Assembly: GCF_028287845.1 (NCBI RefSeq)
Contig: NZ_JAQBOW010000070.1
Location: 1 to 64,000 of the forward strand
From: Mucilaginibacter sp.
Lineage (GTDB): Bacteria > Bacteroidota > Bacteroidia > Sphingobacteriales > Sphingobacteriaceae
DNA length: 64,000 bases
Reading direction: 5' to 3'
The notes under the pieces were generated by a model, which was given only the letters and a program-made list of their open reading frames with translations, did no database searches and was not told where the DNA came from. Shown here one piece after another: positions 31,509 through 42,115 of this stretch (position 1 is the first letter of the stretch; every line of letters begins with the position of its first letter). Made by a program: the position numbers and the translations under genes.

Positions 31509-32060
31509 TTATTTTATACGAAGATCAAAACTACCGCGAACTTTATAGGTAGATGAATTTGGCTTTCCATCTTTAGCCATAAGTATAAAGAAAGAACCTT
31601 TAGTTAGCACACTGTCTTGCATGTATTGCAATAAGTCTATTTTATTTTGTGTTTCAGAATTTTTGGTCAGCGTGTATTGCATCCCGCTTTTACTATCGGC
31701 ACTAAATAATAATTGACCGCCGGCAATAGGTTTTGTCAAATCAGAAGCTGCAGAGCCTGGTGAACTAATGCCAAAACTCATGGTATGTGCCTTATTAATA
31801 GCAGTAATGCCAAAATATTTATTGCTGTCGATATTTAAATTAATAAAAGCGATGGAATCTTTAGTGGCATCAAAAGTATATATAGAATCATTTACAGAAA
31901 CCTGCAGCGTACCGCGGGTGGCTAATATGTTACCTGAAGCATTAACAGAATCAGTTTTACTTTTTGATTTAAGATTTAGATCAACAGCCTGTTCTTTCTG
32001 GCAGGAGATAATTACCCCCGAAAGAAGCAAGATAAATAAGGTAAACCTTAAAAAATTCAT
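31509..32060 (-). CDS. Lipoprotein, candidate prophage moron
   Basis: MNFLRFTLFILLLSGVIISCQKEQ lipobox; opposite strand to flanking genes. Confidence 0.7.
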   Translation of the reverse strand: MNFLRFTLFILLLSGVIISCQKEQAVDLNLKSKSKTDSVNASGNILATRGTLQVSVNDSIYTFDATKDSIAFINLNIDSNKYFGITAINKAHTMSFGISSPGSAASDLTKPIAGGQLLFSADSKSGMQYTLTKNSETQNKIDLLQYMQDSVLTKGSFFILMAKDGKPNSSTYKVRGSFDLRIK

Positions 32061-32257
32061 AGGCCGTTTAGTTATACTTATTATAATACTTATAATACGA
32101 ATATTAATAGCAAACAGTTGCGTTATTTAATTATTTAACTTTTAAATTACCGCATATTAATGCTATTACTACAACAACTATTAATTGAAAGAGGTATAAG
32201 TACAAAATTAAATAAAAAATTCGGGCTAATTACTTTTTAAATGTCAGTTATTTTTCT

Positions 32258-32288
32258 TACATTTGAATAGATTTATGCCAATCAGCAT
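32258..32288 (+). promoter_or_regulatory. Terminase promoter with motif copy 2
   Basis: TACATTTG (32258-32265), then ATGCCAATCAGCAT (32275-32288) just before the terminase start. Confidence 0.6.
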
Positions 32289-32298
32289 TTAAATCATA

Positions 32299-32766
32299 AT
32301 GAGAAATCTTAAACCATTTTTTTCTGACAAGCACGCTTTACGCGATCTTGTTGATGCATACTTTAAACATATCGAAGGCGAATATCATCTCGAAAAAGTA
32401 CCATCAAAAAAACCCTCGCAAACTGATTCCATTGAGGAAAAAGTATATAATCGGGATTCTGAAGTTGCAACAATTACGGGGCTGGCGCTTTTTCTGGGGT
32501 TTAATAGTCGCGATGAATTTGACGAGTACGAAAACTCAGGTAAGTATGCCCCTATAGTTAAGCGCGCCCGACTGCGTGTAGAAGCGGCTTATGAAAAGCT
32601 GTTACATCGCCCCTCGCCTACCGGAGCAATATTTGTTCTTAAAAGCATGGGATGGAATGAAAAGGTTGAAAAAACAACAGCCGCTGATAGCATAAGATCA
32701 ATAAAAGTTAAGATTATCGAATCTGGTCCGCAGCCTGCATTCAGCGAAAAAGAAGTAGTTATATAA
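32299..32766 (+). CDS. Phage terminase small subunit
   Basis: ATITGLALFLGFNSRDEFDEYENSGKYAPIVKRARLRVEAAYEKLLHRPSPTGAIFVLKSMGWNEK. Confidence 0.85.
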   Translation: MRNLKPFFSDKHALRDLVDAYFKHIEGEYHLEKVPSKKPSQTDSIEEKVYNRDSEVATITGLALFLGFNSRDEFDEYENSGKYAPIVKRARLRVEAAYEKLLHRPSPTGAIFVLKSMGWNEKVEKTTAADSIRSIKVKIIESGPQPAFSEKEVVI

Positions 32767-32792
32767 CGTTAAACATTTTAATACACTTAATA

Positions 32793-34019
32793 ATGACTGC
32801 TAATGAATACGAAGCTTCTATTTTGTTTAAGCAAAACTATGCATCAACCGCGCACATAGTTATTAACCAGGGAGGCACCAGTTCTGGGAAAACTTACGCA
32901 ATAATACAGGTACTATTTTGCCTGGCCTGCGAAAAAGAAAAACAGGTAATTACTGTTGTTGGGCAAGATATTCCTAACCTAAAAGCAGGCGCCTTACGCG
33001 ATGCTTTAGGCATATACAATGGTTCGATCCAACTAAAAAAACTGGTAAAAAATTTTAATAAAACAGACAGAATATTTGAATTTTATAATGATTCAATCAT
33101 CGAATTTAAAAGCTATAAAGATGGACAGGATGCAAAATCGGGTAAGCGCGATTATCTTTTTATTAATGAGGCTAATGGTATTGAATGGAATATTTATACC
33201 GAATTGGCACTGCGTACAAAAACCCGGATATTTATTGATTATAACCCCAATACGGAGTTTTGGGTACATATTAATTTAATAGGAAAATTAGGGGTACAGC
33301 TAATCATATCCGACCACCGGCACAACCCATTCCTGGAGCAAAATATGCGTGATAAAATAGAGAATACTAAGGATATAGACCCAGAACAATGGAGGGTATA
33401 CGCACGTGGCCTTACCGGCAAAATAAACGGCCTTATATTTAACAATTGGTATGTTTGTGATGATATTCCGCAGGATGCCAAACGAATAGCGGTAGGCCTT
33501 GATTTTGGATTTACAAATGACCAAACCGGGTGTGTGGATGTGTATCTGCAAAATGGAGAACTTTGGATTGATGAACTGTTTTATGAGACCGGCCTAACCA
33601 ATAAAGATATAGCTGCCAGATTAACAAATTCCGGTATAGGCAAAAGCATAGAAATTATAGCCGACAGTGCCGAACCAAAATCTATAGAAGAATTAAAGCG
33701 ATTGGGTTGGCATGTAAAAGGCGCAAAAAAAGGCGCAGACAGTGTTAACCACTCTATTGATATATTAAAGCGTTACAAGATAAACATCAGCCGGCGCAGC
33801 ATTAACCTGCACAAAGAACTGGGACGTTATAAATGGAAAACGGACCGATCTGGCAAAACCATAAATGAGCCAGTTGATACCTGGAACCATTTAATTGATC
33901 CGTTACGCTATGTAGTTCTAAACAAATTAAAAATCAACACACTGGCTATGCCTAAATCGCGCTTGCCTTACAGGGATAATAGCTGGAACAATACATTTAA
34001 AGATCTGATTACTATATGA
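32793..34019 (+). CDS. Phage terminase large subunit (PBSX-type)
   Basis: Walker A-like QGGTSSGKTYAIIQ, LFINEANG, nuclease GLDFGFTNDQTG. Confidence 0.93.
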   Translation: MTANEYEASILFKQNYASTAHIVINQGGTSSGKTYAIIQVLFCLACEKEKQVITVVGQDIPNLKAGALRDALGIYNGSIQLKKLVKNFNKTDRIFEFYNDSIIEFKSYKDGQDAKSGKRDYLFINEANGIEWNIYTELALRTKTRIFIDYNPNTEFWVHINLIGKLGVQLIISDHRHNPFLEQNMRDKIENTKDIDPEQWRVYARGLTGKINGLIFNNWYVCDDIPQDAKRIAVGLDFGFTNDQTGCVDVYLQNGELWIDELFYETGLTNKDIAARLTNSGIGKSIEIIADSAEPKSIEELKRLGWHVKGAKKGADSVNHSIDILKRYKINISRRSINLHKELGRYKWKTDRSGKTINEPVDTWNHLIDPLRYVVLNKLKINTLAMPKSRLPYRDNSWNNTFKDLITI

Positions 34020-34708
34020 TAGCAACCACACTTAAAACTACTAAAGGCAAGCTACTGGTTAAAATACCAACAAACATTAAGGAGGTTACCTTAGGGCAAA
34101 TGATGGCTATGCAGGCCGAGCCCCTATTGAATGACCTCGATGCTATAAGCATACTTTCTGATATACCGGTAGAAGAGCTGCAAAATGTATTGGATTTTAG
34201 AGATTTTAATATATTCGGCGAGGCGGTTGTGTTCTTGTCAAATCAGATAAAACACTTGTATAATAGCGATAACATTCCGTCAAAAGTCGCCTTTGATATT
34301 GATGGTAAAATATTAAATGTAAATGTTATTCGCAATTTATCTGTTGAACCCGCAGGTGCGTTTATGGCCGCCAGAGACATTATTGCTGAGGAAATAAATG
34401 AACATATTAGCCTATATGGAGAAGAAGATTGGCAGGAACGTTTTAATCCGTCATTAAAAGCCAGTTGCAAGGTACTTGCCCAATATTTTTATTGCAGAGT
34501 AACCGGCGAGAAATATAATGAGTATAAAATAGAGGAGTTTTGCGAAACCATAAAAAAACTTAGGGTAACGGAGGCGCTGCCCATAGCCAAATATTTTTTT
34601 ATGAGTTATCCAAACTTATTGAAGCGGAAAACAAATTACTTTCGGCAGCTTCATCTGTTTTGGAAAAGAAAGCGGGCGTTCAATCGTTTGAAAAGTTCAA
34701 GTATATAA
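34016..34708 (+). CDS. Tail assembly chaperone-like protein, 0-frame product
   Basis: Overlaps terminase stop; frame becomes Arg/Lys-rich after the T7 run at 34594-34600 while the -1 frame stays open. Confidence 0.6.
   Translation: MIATTLKTTKGKLLVKIPTNIKEVTLGQMMAMQAEPLLNDLDAISILSDIPVEELQNVLDFRDFNIFGEAVVFLSNQIKHLYNSDNIPSKVAFDIDGKILNVNVIRNLSVEPAGAFMAARDIIAEEINEHISLYGEEDWQERFNPSLKASCKVLAQYFYCRVTGEKYNEYKIEEFCETIKKLRVTEALPIAKYFFMSYPNLLKRKTNYFRQLHLFWKRKRAFNRLKSSSI
34594..34600 (+). other. Candidate -1 slippery heptamer T_TTT_TTT
   Basis: TAT TTT TTT ATG in the 0 frame places TTTTTTT in X_XXY_YYZ phase; -1 frame open to 34860. Confidence 0.55.
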
Positions 34709-34860
34709 ACACGGTCAATGCCCTTTCGGGGGGCGACATTACCAAATGGGATGAAATCCTAAACACTCCCTATGATCGCGTACTAACCAAACTCCTGCTA
34801 AATAAAACCGAAGCAGAATATCAGCGAAAATACGCTGAGCTATTACAAGCACAACGCTAA
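34601..34860 (+). CDS. -1-frame extension of the tail chaperone-like protein
   Basis: YELSKLIEAENKLLSAASSVLEKKAGVQSFEKFKYINTVNALSGGDITKWDEILNTPYDRVLTKLLLNKTEAEYQRKYAELLQAQR*, no stop between the T7 and 34860. Confidence 0.6.
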
Positions 34861-34901
34861 AATAACCAATTAACTGATGATCAATTAACCAATGACCAAC
34901 C

Positions 34902-35351
34902 ATGCCCATACGTAACCAAATTGAAGCCGTAGCACAAACCTTAACAACAAACCCAACCTTTGTATACGGCACCGCTAACGAACTAAATACACTTGCAGAT
35001 GATGTTTCCTCGTTCCCTTGTGTGTTTCTTTATCCATTACAGCCCGTTAACCTGTCGCCGCAAATTAACGGCTCGGTTGATAATACATTTTCAATCTCGA
35101 TTGACTTTCTTTTTAAGACCGATTTTGATAGGTATACCTCGGCCAATGAAACCTATGTTAGCCAGGCATTACGAATGGCTAACGAATTTATTGTCAAGGC
35201 CTCTAAATACCGCGAAGGCGACGGGCGCTATTTTAAAATAAAAGCCGGCGACAAAGCCAAATGTACTCCAGTATACAATAAGTTCGATGCTAATACAACG
35301 GGGGTTAATCTAACAATCACTTTGGCAACAATGTATTTTGATAATTACTAA
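34902..35351 (+). CDS. Phage tail/neck-associated protein
   Basis: 149-aa ORF in the structural cassette, tail-terminator-like size. Confidence 0.55.
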   Translation: MPIRNQIEAVAQTLTTNPTFVYGTANELNTLADDVSSFPCVFLYPLQPVNLSPQINGSVDNTFSISIDFLFKTDFDRYTSANETYVSQALRMANEFIVKASKYREGDGRYFKIKAGDKAKCTPVYNKFDANTTGVNLTITLATMYFDNY

Positions 35352-35370
35352 CCTATATAAACACTAAAAA

Positions 35371-37443
35371 ATGGGATTAATAGCTAATATAGCCTTTGCA
35401 AATACGCATACCAGCTCAGATGGAGCTACCGACTATGCAGATGATGTTTACATAAATATAATTGATGCAGCTACCGGGCTACCTACCGATGGAAACAACG
35501 TAGTTATAACTTATTTGATCAACGAAAACGGGATAAACACAACACGTGATATAACCATTGCCGGGCAACGATCAGCAACAATAGATGCCGGGATAATAAC
35601 TCAGCGAACACCAGACGGAGTTGGAGGTTTTACAACAACCTATTCAAAAACTTATACAATTATCAATATTAGCAATGTGCCGGATTCGGATCCCCCGGTA
35701 AACTCCTGCGACCTTCTAATTACTAATATTGATATAGATAGATCAGAATCGGCACCGGGAGCGGGCGATGCACAAATAATGGTATATGCAACATCAAGAT
35801 ATTTGCCTTTACAGTACAGTTTAGACGATATAACTTTTCAATCATCAAATACTTTTACCGGTATAACAGGCGGATTAAAAACTATTTACGTTACCGATGC
35901 CAATAGTGCCGGCTGTGCGGCAAACCTACAGGTTAACATACCTGTGCTTAGCAGGCTTTTAATAAGTGATCCGTCTACAACAATTGGCAATAATATAAGC
36001 CGTTGGAATGCCGCGTTTAACCCGATAGTATTTACTTATCAGCGTAAAGATTTTGAGGTAATTTCTGTTACATCAGATAGCTTGACCGGCAATGCCAAAT
36101 TCATAATCAATGCAAATTTAACAGGTGTTTTAAATGATGACCTGGTATATGTAAATACAGGGAGCTATAAGGGAATATATAAGGTTAAAACAGACGCCGT
36201 TAATTCACTTGTTTTAAACACGCCTTATACTACCACTGCAACAGGTTATATCAATATAAATCGCCTGCGCCCATATTATAAATTACTAACCGATATTACC
36301 TACCAGGACCCGGAAACTAACCAGGAAAAAATCATCCGCTCTACCAACAGGCCAGATAACACCGGTTTAATAAAAGCAGATCTGTCAAACTTTTTGCAAA
36401 GCATTGTTGGGGTAAAAGATAAAAGCGATTTTACAAAAATCAACTTTCGTGATAATAATCTGAGTGCCAGCTATCAAATAGCTTATGCAGAAGATTGGGA
36501 TAACAATCCTCTGCCGGATAATTGGGTGACAATAGCCGATCCGTATTATGTGGTTTATGCCGCCAAACAATTAGGCGAACGTTACGGTGGTAACCTGGCT
36601 GCTTATGTGCCCTTTGCATCAGTAACCGCCGGTATCCCGCTGGCCCGATGGGTATCAGATTTTGCAGAGCCCGTTTATTCAAACGGTTATCCTTTTGATA
36701 TTGGATTTATTTATAGCGAAAGTTTATTGGGTTTAAATTTGTACTATGAGCTTACATTATTAGATATTAACCGAAACCCGTTATCGGGCCAACTTCTTAC
36801 CAACGCGCTGTTGAATGACAATGGCACGTGGCTGTTTAATGAAGATGGCAGCAAATTAATTATCGCTAATCAAACTATATCCAGCGGACCATTATCAGAC
36901 CAACTTGGGTTAAACCGGTTATTAATCAACAATGATTTTCCGGCTGATGCTTATTATTTTACAATCACTTTAAAATATGATGATGCAGAAGGCACCCATG
37001 CTGTTACACAGACACAAACCATCCGTATTGATGATGCGGTGGATGAACGATCGGTGTACTTGCGTTGGATAGGTTTAAGCGGCTCCTGGAACTATTACCG
37101 TTTTGTTTATAACCAGGAAGTTTCTTTAGATGTACAAAATGCTACCATCATAAAAAATTATGTATCCGACTGGGAAAACCAGGATAGCATTGAAGAAGTG
37201 ATCAGCAAAACCGCGGGTCAAAAAATGAAAGTACTGGCCGAGGACCTGTCTGTAGCTGATATTAAAGGATTACAATCCATAAAATACTCGCCAAAAGTGC
37301 AAATGTTGGTTAATAAAAATTCGGTTAAATGGCAAACTGTAGTGTTAAATACGGCAACATTTAGCGAGTACGAAACCCTTAACGGCCAGGCCCCTTTTAG
37401 CGTAACATTCAATTTACCCAGCATAAATATTCAAACGCAATAA
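35371..37443 (+). CDS. Phage structural protein with SprB-like repeat
   Basis: LQYSLDDITFQSSNTFTGITGGLKTIYVTDANSAGC resembles SprB/adhesin repeats. Confidence 0.65.
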   Translation: MGLIANIAFANTHTSSDGATDYADDVYINIIDAATGLPTDGNNVVITYLINENGINTTRDITIAGQRSATIDAGIITQRTPDGVGGFTTTYSKTYTIINISNVPDSDPPVNSCDLLITNIDIDRSESAPGAGDAQIMVYATSRYLPLQYSLDDITFQSSNTFTGITGGLKTIYVTDANSAGCAANLQVNIPVLSRLLISDPSTTIGNNISRWNAAFNPIVFTYQRKDFEVISVTSDSLTGNAKFIINANLTGVLNDDLVYVNTGSYKGIYKVKTDAVNSLVLNTPYTTTATGYININRLRPYYKLLTDITYQDPETNQEKIIRSTNRPDNTGLIKADLSNFLQSIVGVKDKSDFTKINFRDNNLSASYQIAYAEDWDNNPLPDNWVTIADPYYVVYAAKQLGERYGGNLAAYVPFASVTAGIPLARWVSDFAEPVYSNGYPFDIGFIYSESLLGLNLYYELTLLDINRNPLSGQLLTNALLNDNGTWLFNEDGSKLIIANQTISSGPLSDQLGLNRLLINNDFPADAYYFTITLKYDDAEGTHAVTQTQTIRIDDAVDERSVYLRWIGLSGSWNYYRFVYNQEVSLDVQNATIIKNYVSDWENQDSIEEVISKTAGQKMKVLAEDLSVADIKGLQSIKYSPKVQMLVNKNSVKWQTVVLNTATFSEYETLNGQAPFSVTFNLPSINIQTQ

Positions 37444-37449
37444 AGGATC

Positions 37450-39510
37450 ATGAACAATATTCAATTATTTATTAACGACCAGTTAGTTGATCTGAGTGAT
37501 GACAGCCCTATTGCTTTAACCTTCCAGATCAACAACCTGGCCGAGGTGCAAAATCAGCAGGGTAATACATCCAACCAGTTTAAACTGCCGCTAACACAGC
37601 GCAACAGGCGGATACTTGGTTTCCCGGATGACGTAGCTTTTTGCACAGGTTTGCCTTACACCCAATATGATGCAAAGTTGATGCAGGATGGCTTAGAGAT
37701 AATTCCATACGGGATTGGTGAGCTAAACAGCATCGACCAGGATTCGGCCAGCATAACCATTCTATCAGGCAATGTTGATTTTTTTGATGCAATTGATGGT
37801 AAACTTTATGATATGGGCGATAGCACCAGCCAATGGAGCAATTATGTCAAAAGCCTGGTTTGGAAGCCCTATGATCATGCCTGGACACTTGATAATGTTG
37901 CCCACTCGCAAACCAAAACCGATGGCTGGATATACCCGGTGATAGACTATGGAAACTTTAGTGAAAATTTTACCGACCCGATAAACATTAATTTCCTGCG
38001 TCCGGGTTTCTTTATCAAAACAGCTATTGAGCTTTTGGTGAAAAGCGCCGGTTACAAAGCTACCGGGTCATTGCTTGCTGATCCATTATATCCCCTGTTG
38101 ATTGCTCAATTTAGTAACGGCACATGGGAACACGGTACCGATTATCAAAATTCAACTGATGCAGATCCGCTGGCTATACAGGTAAAAACAAGTTCGGATA
38201 TGAATTACGGTAACGTGGATCAATTTGCAGGCACCATTCCATTTCATACAATATCAAGCGGACAACCCACACTCTGGAATGTTCCCGACCAAAGCTACCG
38301 CGCTCCGGCAAGTGTTTCGGCAACAATAGAGCTGTTGTTTTCTGTTGCGGTAACCGGCGATGCTAAAAAACATAATAAAGCAGGGCAAACCATTGGTATT
38401 GAAATTCGCCTTAAAAAATACAATTCCACTGGCAATGAGTTACTTACCAGTACTATTATAGATCTGAGCAATAACCCGCAGCCAATTGGCGGTGGCTTGA
38501 GCCAAAACGTGGCTAACAATGTTAAATTGTCTGTAGATATAGACCTTGTTGAGGATGAACATATTTATGTAGAGTATAATATCAACAATAACAAAAGCGG
38601 CGGGTTGGTTACCTTAAAGGCTGGTTCGACCCTTACCATTACTACCAAAAGGCAAAAAATACTGTATGGCCAGCAGATACAATGCGAACGCATTTTTCCT
38701 GATATTTCGCAAAAGGACCTGCTTAAAGATACCCTGCAAAGATTCGGGATAACCTGCCAAACAGATAACGCCAGTAAAACCATATCATTTAACTCGTTCC
38801 ATGATATTGTAAACAATATCCCTGTAGCTAAAAACTGGACCAAAAAATGTTTGGACCAGGGTAAAACCATTAACTTTCAATTAGGCGGCTATGCCCAGAT
38901 TAATAACCTGAAATATAAAGCCGATGACGCTGTTTTACCTGCCGGCTTTGCCGATGCTGTAATTAATGTGGCCGATACTACCTTATCTGCCACACCTGCC
39001 AACCTATTTGAGAGCCAGTTTGCCCCTACCCTTAACCGGCCATATATTGGCGGTACCGTTGCGCAAATAAAGATGATTGATGGCAATAGCGGCGGCACAG
39101 ATTTTAGCATCGGTGTATCGCCGCGTATTTTAATTGACCAGAAACTGAATATTAACGCTCTGGGCAAAACCGTAACATTTACTGATGGCAACGGCAACAA
39201 CATTGTGGTGAACGATTACATAAGCACACCCTATTTTTACAAACCGGATGCGCAGCAACTACCGGGCTATGGCCCGGCTAGCTTAAAATTTGATTACCTG
39301 CGCATAAAGTATTACCCCGAACTGGAAAAAATATTGAAGCAAACCAAAAAGGTGATACGTTATTTTTTACTAACCCCACGTGATATATTGGAGCTTGACC
39401 TGTTAATACCCATTTATCTGGAGCAAGACAGCGCTTATTATTACATCAATAAAATTGACGCCTGGCGCAAAGGACAGCCTGTAAAGGTAGAATTAGTGAA
39501 ATTAGAATAA
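37450..39510 (+). CDS. Phage tail/baseplate protein
   Basis: 686-aa ORF between tail genes; N-terminus IQLFINDQLVDLSDDSPIALTFQIN. Confidence 0.6.
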   Translation: MNNIQLFINDQLVDLSDDSPIALTFQINNLAEVQNQQGNTSNQFKLPLTQRNRRILGFPDDVAFCTGLPYTQYDAKLMQDGLEIIPYGIGELNSIDQDSASITILSGNVDFFDAIDGKLYDMGDSTSQWSNYVKSLVWKPYDHAWTLDNVAHSQTKTDGWIYPVIDYGNFSENFTDPININFLRPGFFIKTAIELLVKSAGYKATGSLLADPLYPLLIAQFSNGTWEHGTDYQNSTDADPLAIQVKTSSDMNYGNVDQFAGTIPFHTISSGQPTLWNVPDQSYRAPASVSATIELLFSVAVTGDAKKHNKAGQTIGIEIRLKKYNSTGNELLTSTIIDLSNNPQPIGGGLSQNVANNVKLSVDIDLVEDEHIYVEYNINNNKSGGLVTLKAGSTLTITTKRQKILYGQQIQCERIFPDISQKDLLKDTLQRFGITCQTDNASKTISFNSFHDIVNNIPVAKNWTKKCLDQGKTINFQLGGYAQINNLKYKADDAVLPAGFADAVINVADTTLSATPANLFESQFAPTLNRPYIGGTVAQIKMIDGNSGGTDFSIGVSPRILIDQKLNINALGKTVTFTDGNGNNIVVNDYISTPYFYKPDAQQLPGYGPASLKFDYLRIKYYPELEKILKQTKKVIRYFLLTPRDILELDLLIPIYLEQDSAYYYINKIDAWRKGQPVKVELVKLE

Positions 39511-39586
39511 TATATATTTAGTTAACTCATTTAGTGGAAATATTAACAGTGATGGCAACAACAAATTAATAAGCATGTTCCTTATT

Positions 39587-39760
39587 TCATTCTTCAGCAT
39601 AATAAAAAAGCGCATATCGCGGATTATTACTTTTATAAACAATTTTCAAGATATCATCTTTCTGAATATTATTTTCATTTACAAAAATTACTAATTTTTC
39701 TTCAAATGATATCTTACCAAATAATTCATTCTCAAATAATTCAACCTTTAACTTTTTCAT
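39587..39760 (-). CDS. Small antisense-strand ORF, candidate moron
   Basis: MKKLKVELFENELFGKISFEEKLVIFVNENNIQKDDILKIVYKSNNPRYALFYYAEE in the gap before the tape measure gene. Confidence 0.5.
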   Translation of the reverse strand: MKKLKVELFENELFGKISFEEKLVIFVNENNIQKDDILKIVYKSNNPRYALFYYAEE

Positions 39761-39804
39761 AATCAACATAAATATTAATAAACATCCAATAATAATACTT
39801 TAAC

Positions 39805-42105
39805 ATGGCAGATGAAAATAAGATATCAATCGATATAAGTATCGATAGTCAAAATCAGATCAATCAATCTATAAAGGCTTTTGATAATTTACGTAATTCA
39901 ATAAATAGTCTTTCGCAGCCCTTTAATTCATTTTCAAACAATTTGAATGATTTAGATAAAAACCTATCTAAATACACAGATTCTTTAACGAAATTAAGTA
40001 CTCAAAATCAAGAATTTGTTTCCACAAGCGGAAATGCTGTTACTAAAGTTTCAGAATTATCAACCACTTTTACGGCGTGGGATAGTATTCTTAAATTTTT
40101 AAATATAACCATAAAAGGATGGACAGTGGCATTAACTGGCGGTTTAGCCATTGTAACTGCATTTCTTCCCGAAATTATAAATTTCGCTAGCGCTTTATTT
40201 AAAGGCAAAGACGCCATAAACGCAATGGCGTCAAACTTTAAGAATTTAAATGACGTAATGAAAACCTCAAATACAGAAGCCGCATCGCAAATTACTAGAT
40301 TTCAGGTATTATATAAATCGGCAACCGATGTTAATAATACTTATGCCGACCGTATTAAAAGTGTAAGAGAATTAAAAAAAGAATTTCCGGATCATTTAAA
40401 AGGGCTACGGGACGAAGACATCTTAAACGGTAATGCAAAAAAAACTTACAAGGAACTTACCCAGTCAATTATAGATACTGCAAAAGCAAAGGCAGCACTT
40501 AGCAAAATAACCGATGAAGAAAATAAATTATTAGATGCCGATTATCAGATCGAAAAAATTAAAACTGCAAACCAAAATGAGATAAAACGCGCTAAGAGTG
40601 ATTTTGCTAAACAACCAACACCTTACAGGGGTGGCCGCTCAGACAGTAATTTAAAAATAGACATAAATAAAAGTAATGACCGTGCACAAAAAGCACTTCA
40701 GGAGCAAGAACAGTTAAAAACTGCTTTGCAAGCTAACATTGATTTCTTAATGAAATTTGCCGGCGGGGCAAATGCAATTGCAAAATCTATCACCAACAAT
40801 AACGAATCAGAAAACCACTCATTTACTAATACCGAAAATGCTAATAAAACGTTAAACCATAATTCGGCAAAAGAGCTGCAATCAACGGCCGACAAACTTA
40901 CCAAACAAGCTGCCATTGCCAAAAAATATCACGAAGCAGAACTTATAGACTTTAAAGATCAATTAGCCAAAAAACAAATTACACAGGCCGAATATGACGA
41001 AGTAAATAAACAACAGCAAGATAAATATCATGAGGATATAAAGGCTGCGATAAAAACATTTAATGACCAGGACTTGGCCCAGACATTACAACATCAAAAA
41101 GACCTGGTTGAAGCAGAACAATTAAGCAAAGATCAGCAAAATATTGACAAAGCCATTTTACCTGCCAATAAACTTGCAGCCGAACAGCAATTGATAACAG
41201 ATAAATACAATTTTGAGATACAAAAAGCCGCAGAATCCGGTAAAGATACGGCCGAAATACGAGAACGTTATCAACAGGAAATAACTACTGCGACAAAAAA
41301 GCATGAGCAGCAACGCAAAGATTTTGAACTGCAAACAACCCAGCAAGTATCAAACGCTGCTTTTTCTATCCTGCAAAACAGTATTAAATCAAAAAGCGGC
41401 TCGCAGGTAAAACAACTGGAAACGCAAAAACAGGCCGAATTGAGTAACAGCAGTTTAACAGCCTCACAAAAGCAAGCCATTGAAGATAAATACAAGAAAA
41501 AAGAAGCTGAAGTAAAAGTAAAAGCATTTAAAGATGAGCAAAAAGCATCTATACTGCAAGCCGTTATTAACGGCGCATTAGCCATAACTAAAACTACAGC
41601 ACAAACCGGTGCGTTTGCTGCTTTTGTAATTCCGGGCATTATTGCCGAAACCGCTATACAGGTAGCCACCATTGCCGCCCAAAAACCGCCGCAATATGCT
41701 AAAGGAGGTTTACATTACCAGTCGGATGGTAAAGGCGCGCTCCTGTCCGGTTATAGCCGTACGGATAATACCAATGCTTATCTGCGCTCGGGCGAGGCTG
41801 TGGTGGTTTCAGAAGCTATGCGTAACCCCTGGGCGCGTAATTTGGTTAGTGCCATTAATGTGGCGCATGGCGGTCGGGATTTTTCGATAACTAATCCCGG
41901 TCGTGGTTATGCCATCGGCGGTATATTTACTGATGGCGGCAACTCTAACCGCTACTACAACCAACCCATGAACGACCAAAAAGATCTGGCCAATACCATA
42001 GCTTACCAGATGATCAATAACTTCCCCCCTGTTTATGTTGATGTGAAGGATATTAACAGCCAGCAGAATATATTGGCGCAAACGGTTAATAGGGTTAATT
42101 TATAA
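39805..42105 (+). CDS. Phage tail tape measure protein
   Basis: Long coiled coil, hydrophobic segments, C-terminal PQYAKGGLHYQSDGKGALLSGYSRTDNTNAYLRSGEAVV. Confidence 0.85.
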   Translation: MADENKISIDISIDSQNQINQSIKAFDNLRNSINSLSQPFNSFSNNLNDLDKNLSKYTDSLTKLSTQNQEFVSTSGNAVTKVSELSTTFTAWDSILKFLNITIKGWTVALTGGLAIVTAFLPEIINFASALFKGKDAINAMASNFKNLNDVMKTSNTEAASQITRFQVLYKSATDVNNTYADRIKSVRELKKEFPDHLKGLRDEDILNGNAKKTYKELTQSIIDTAKAKAALSKITDEENKLLDADYQIEKIKTANQNEIKRAKSDFAKQPTPYRGGRSDSNLKIDINKSNDRAQKALQEQEQLKTALQANIDFLMKFAGGANAIAKSITNNNESENHSFTNTENANKTLNHNSAKELQSTADKLTKQAAIAKKYHEAELIDFKDQLAKKQITQAEYDEVNKQQQDKYHEDIKAAIKTFNDQDLAQTLQHQKDLVEAEQLSKDQQNIDKAILPANKLAAEQQLITDKYNFEIQKAAESGKDTAEIRERYQQEITTATKKHEQQRKDFELQTTQQVSNAAFSILQNSIKSKSGSQVKQLETQKQAELSNSSLTASQKQAIEDKYKKKEAEVKVKAFKDEQKASILQAVINGALAITKTTAQTGAFAAFVIPGIIAETAIQVATIAAQKPPQYAKGGLHYQSDGKGALLSGYSRTDNTNAYLRSGEAVVVSEAMRNPWARNLVSAINVAHGGRDFSITNPGRGYAIGGIFTDGGNSNRYYNQPMNDQKDLANTIAYQMINNFPPVYVDVKDINSQQNILAQTVNRVNL

Positions 42106-42115
42106 TAGCAAGTAA

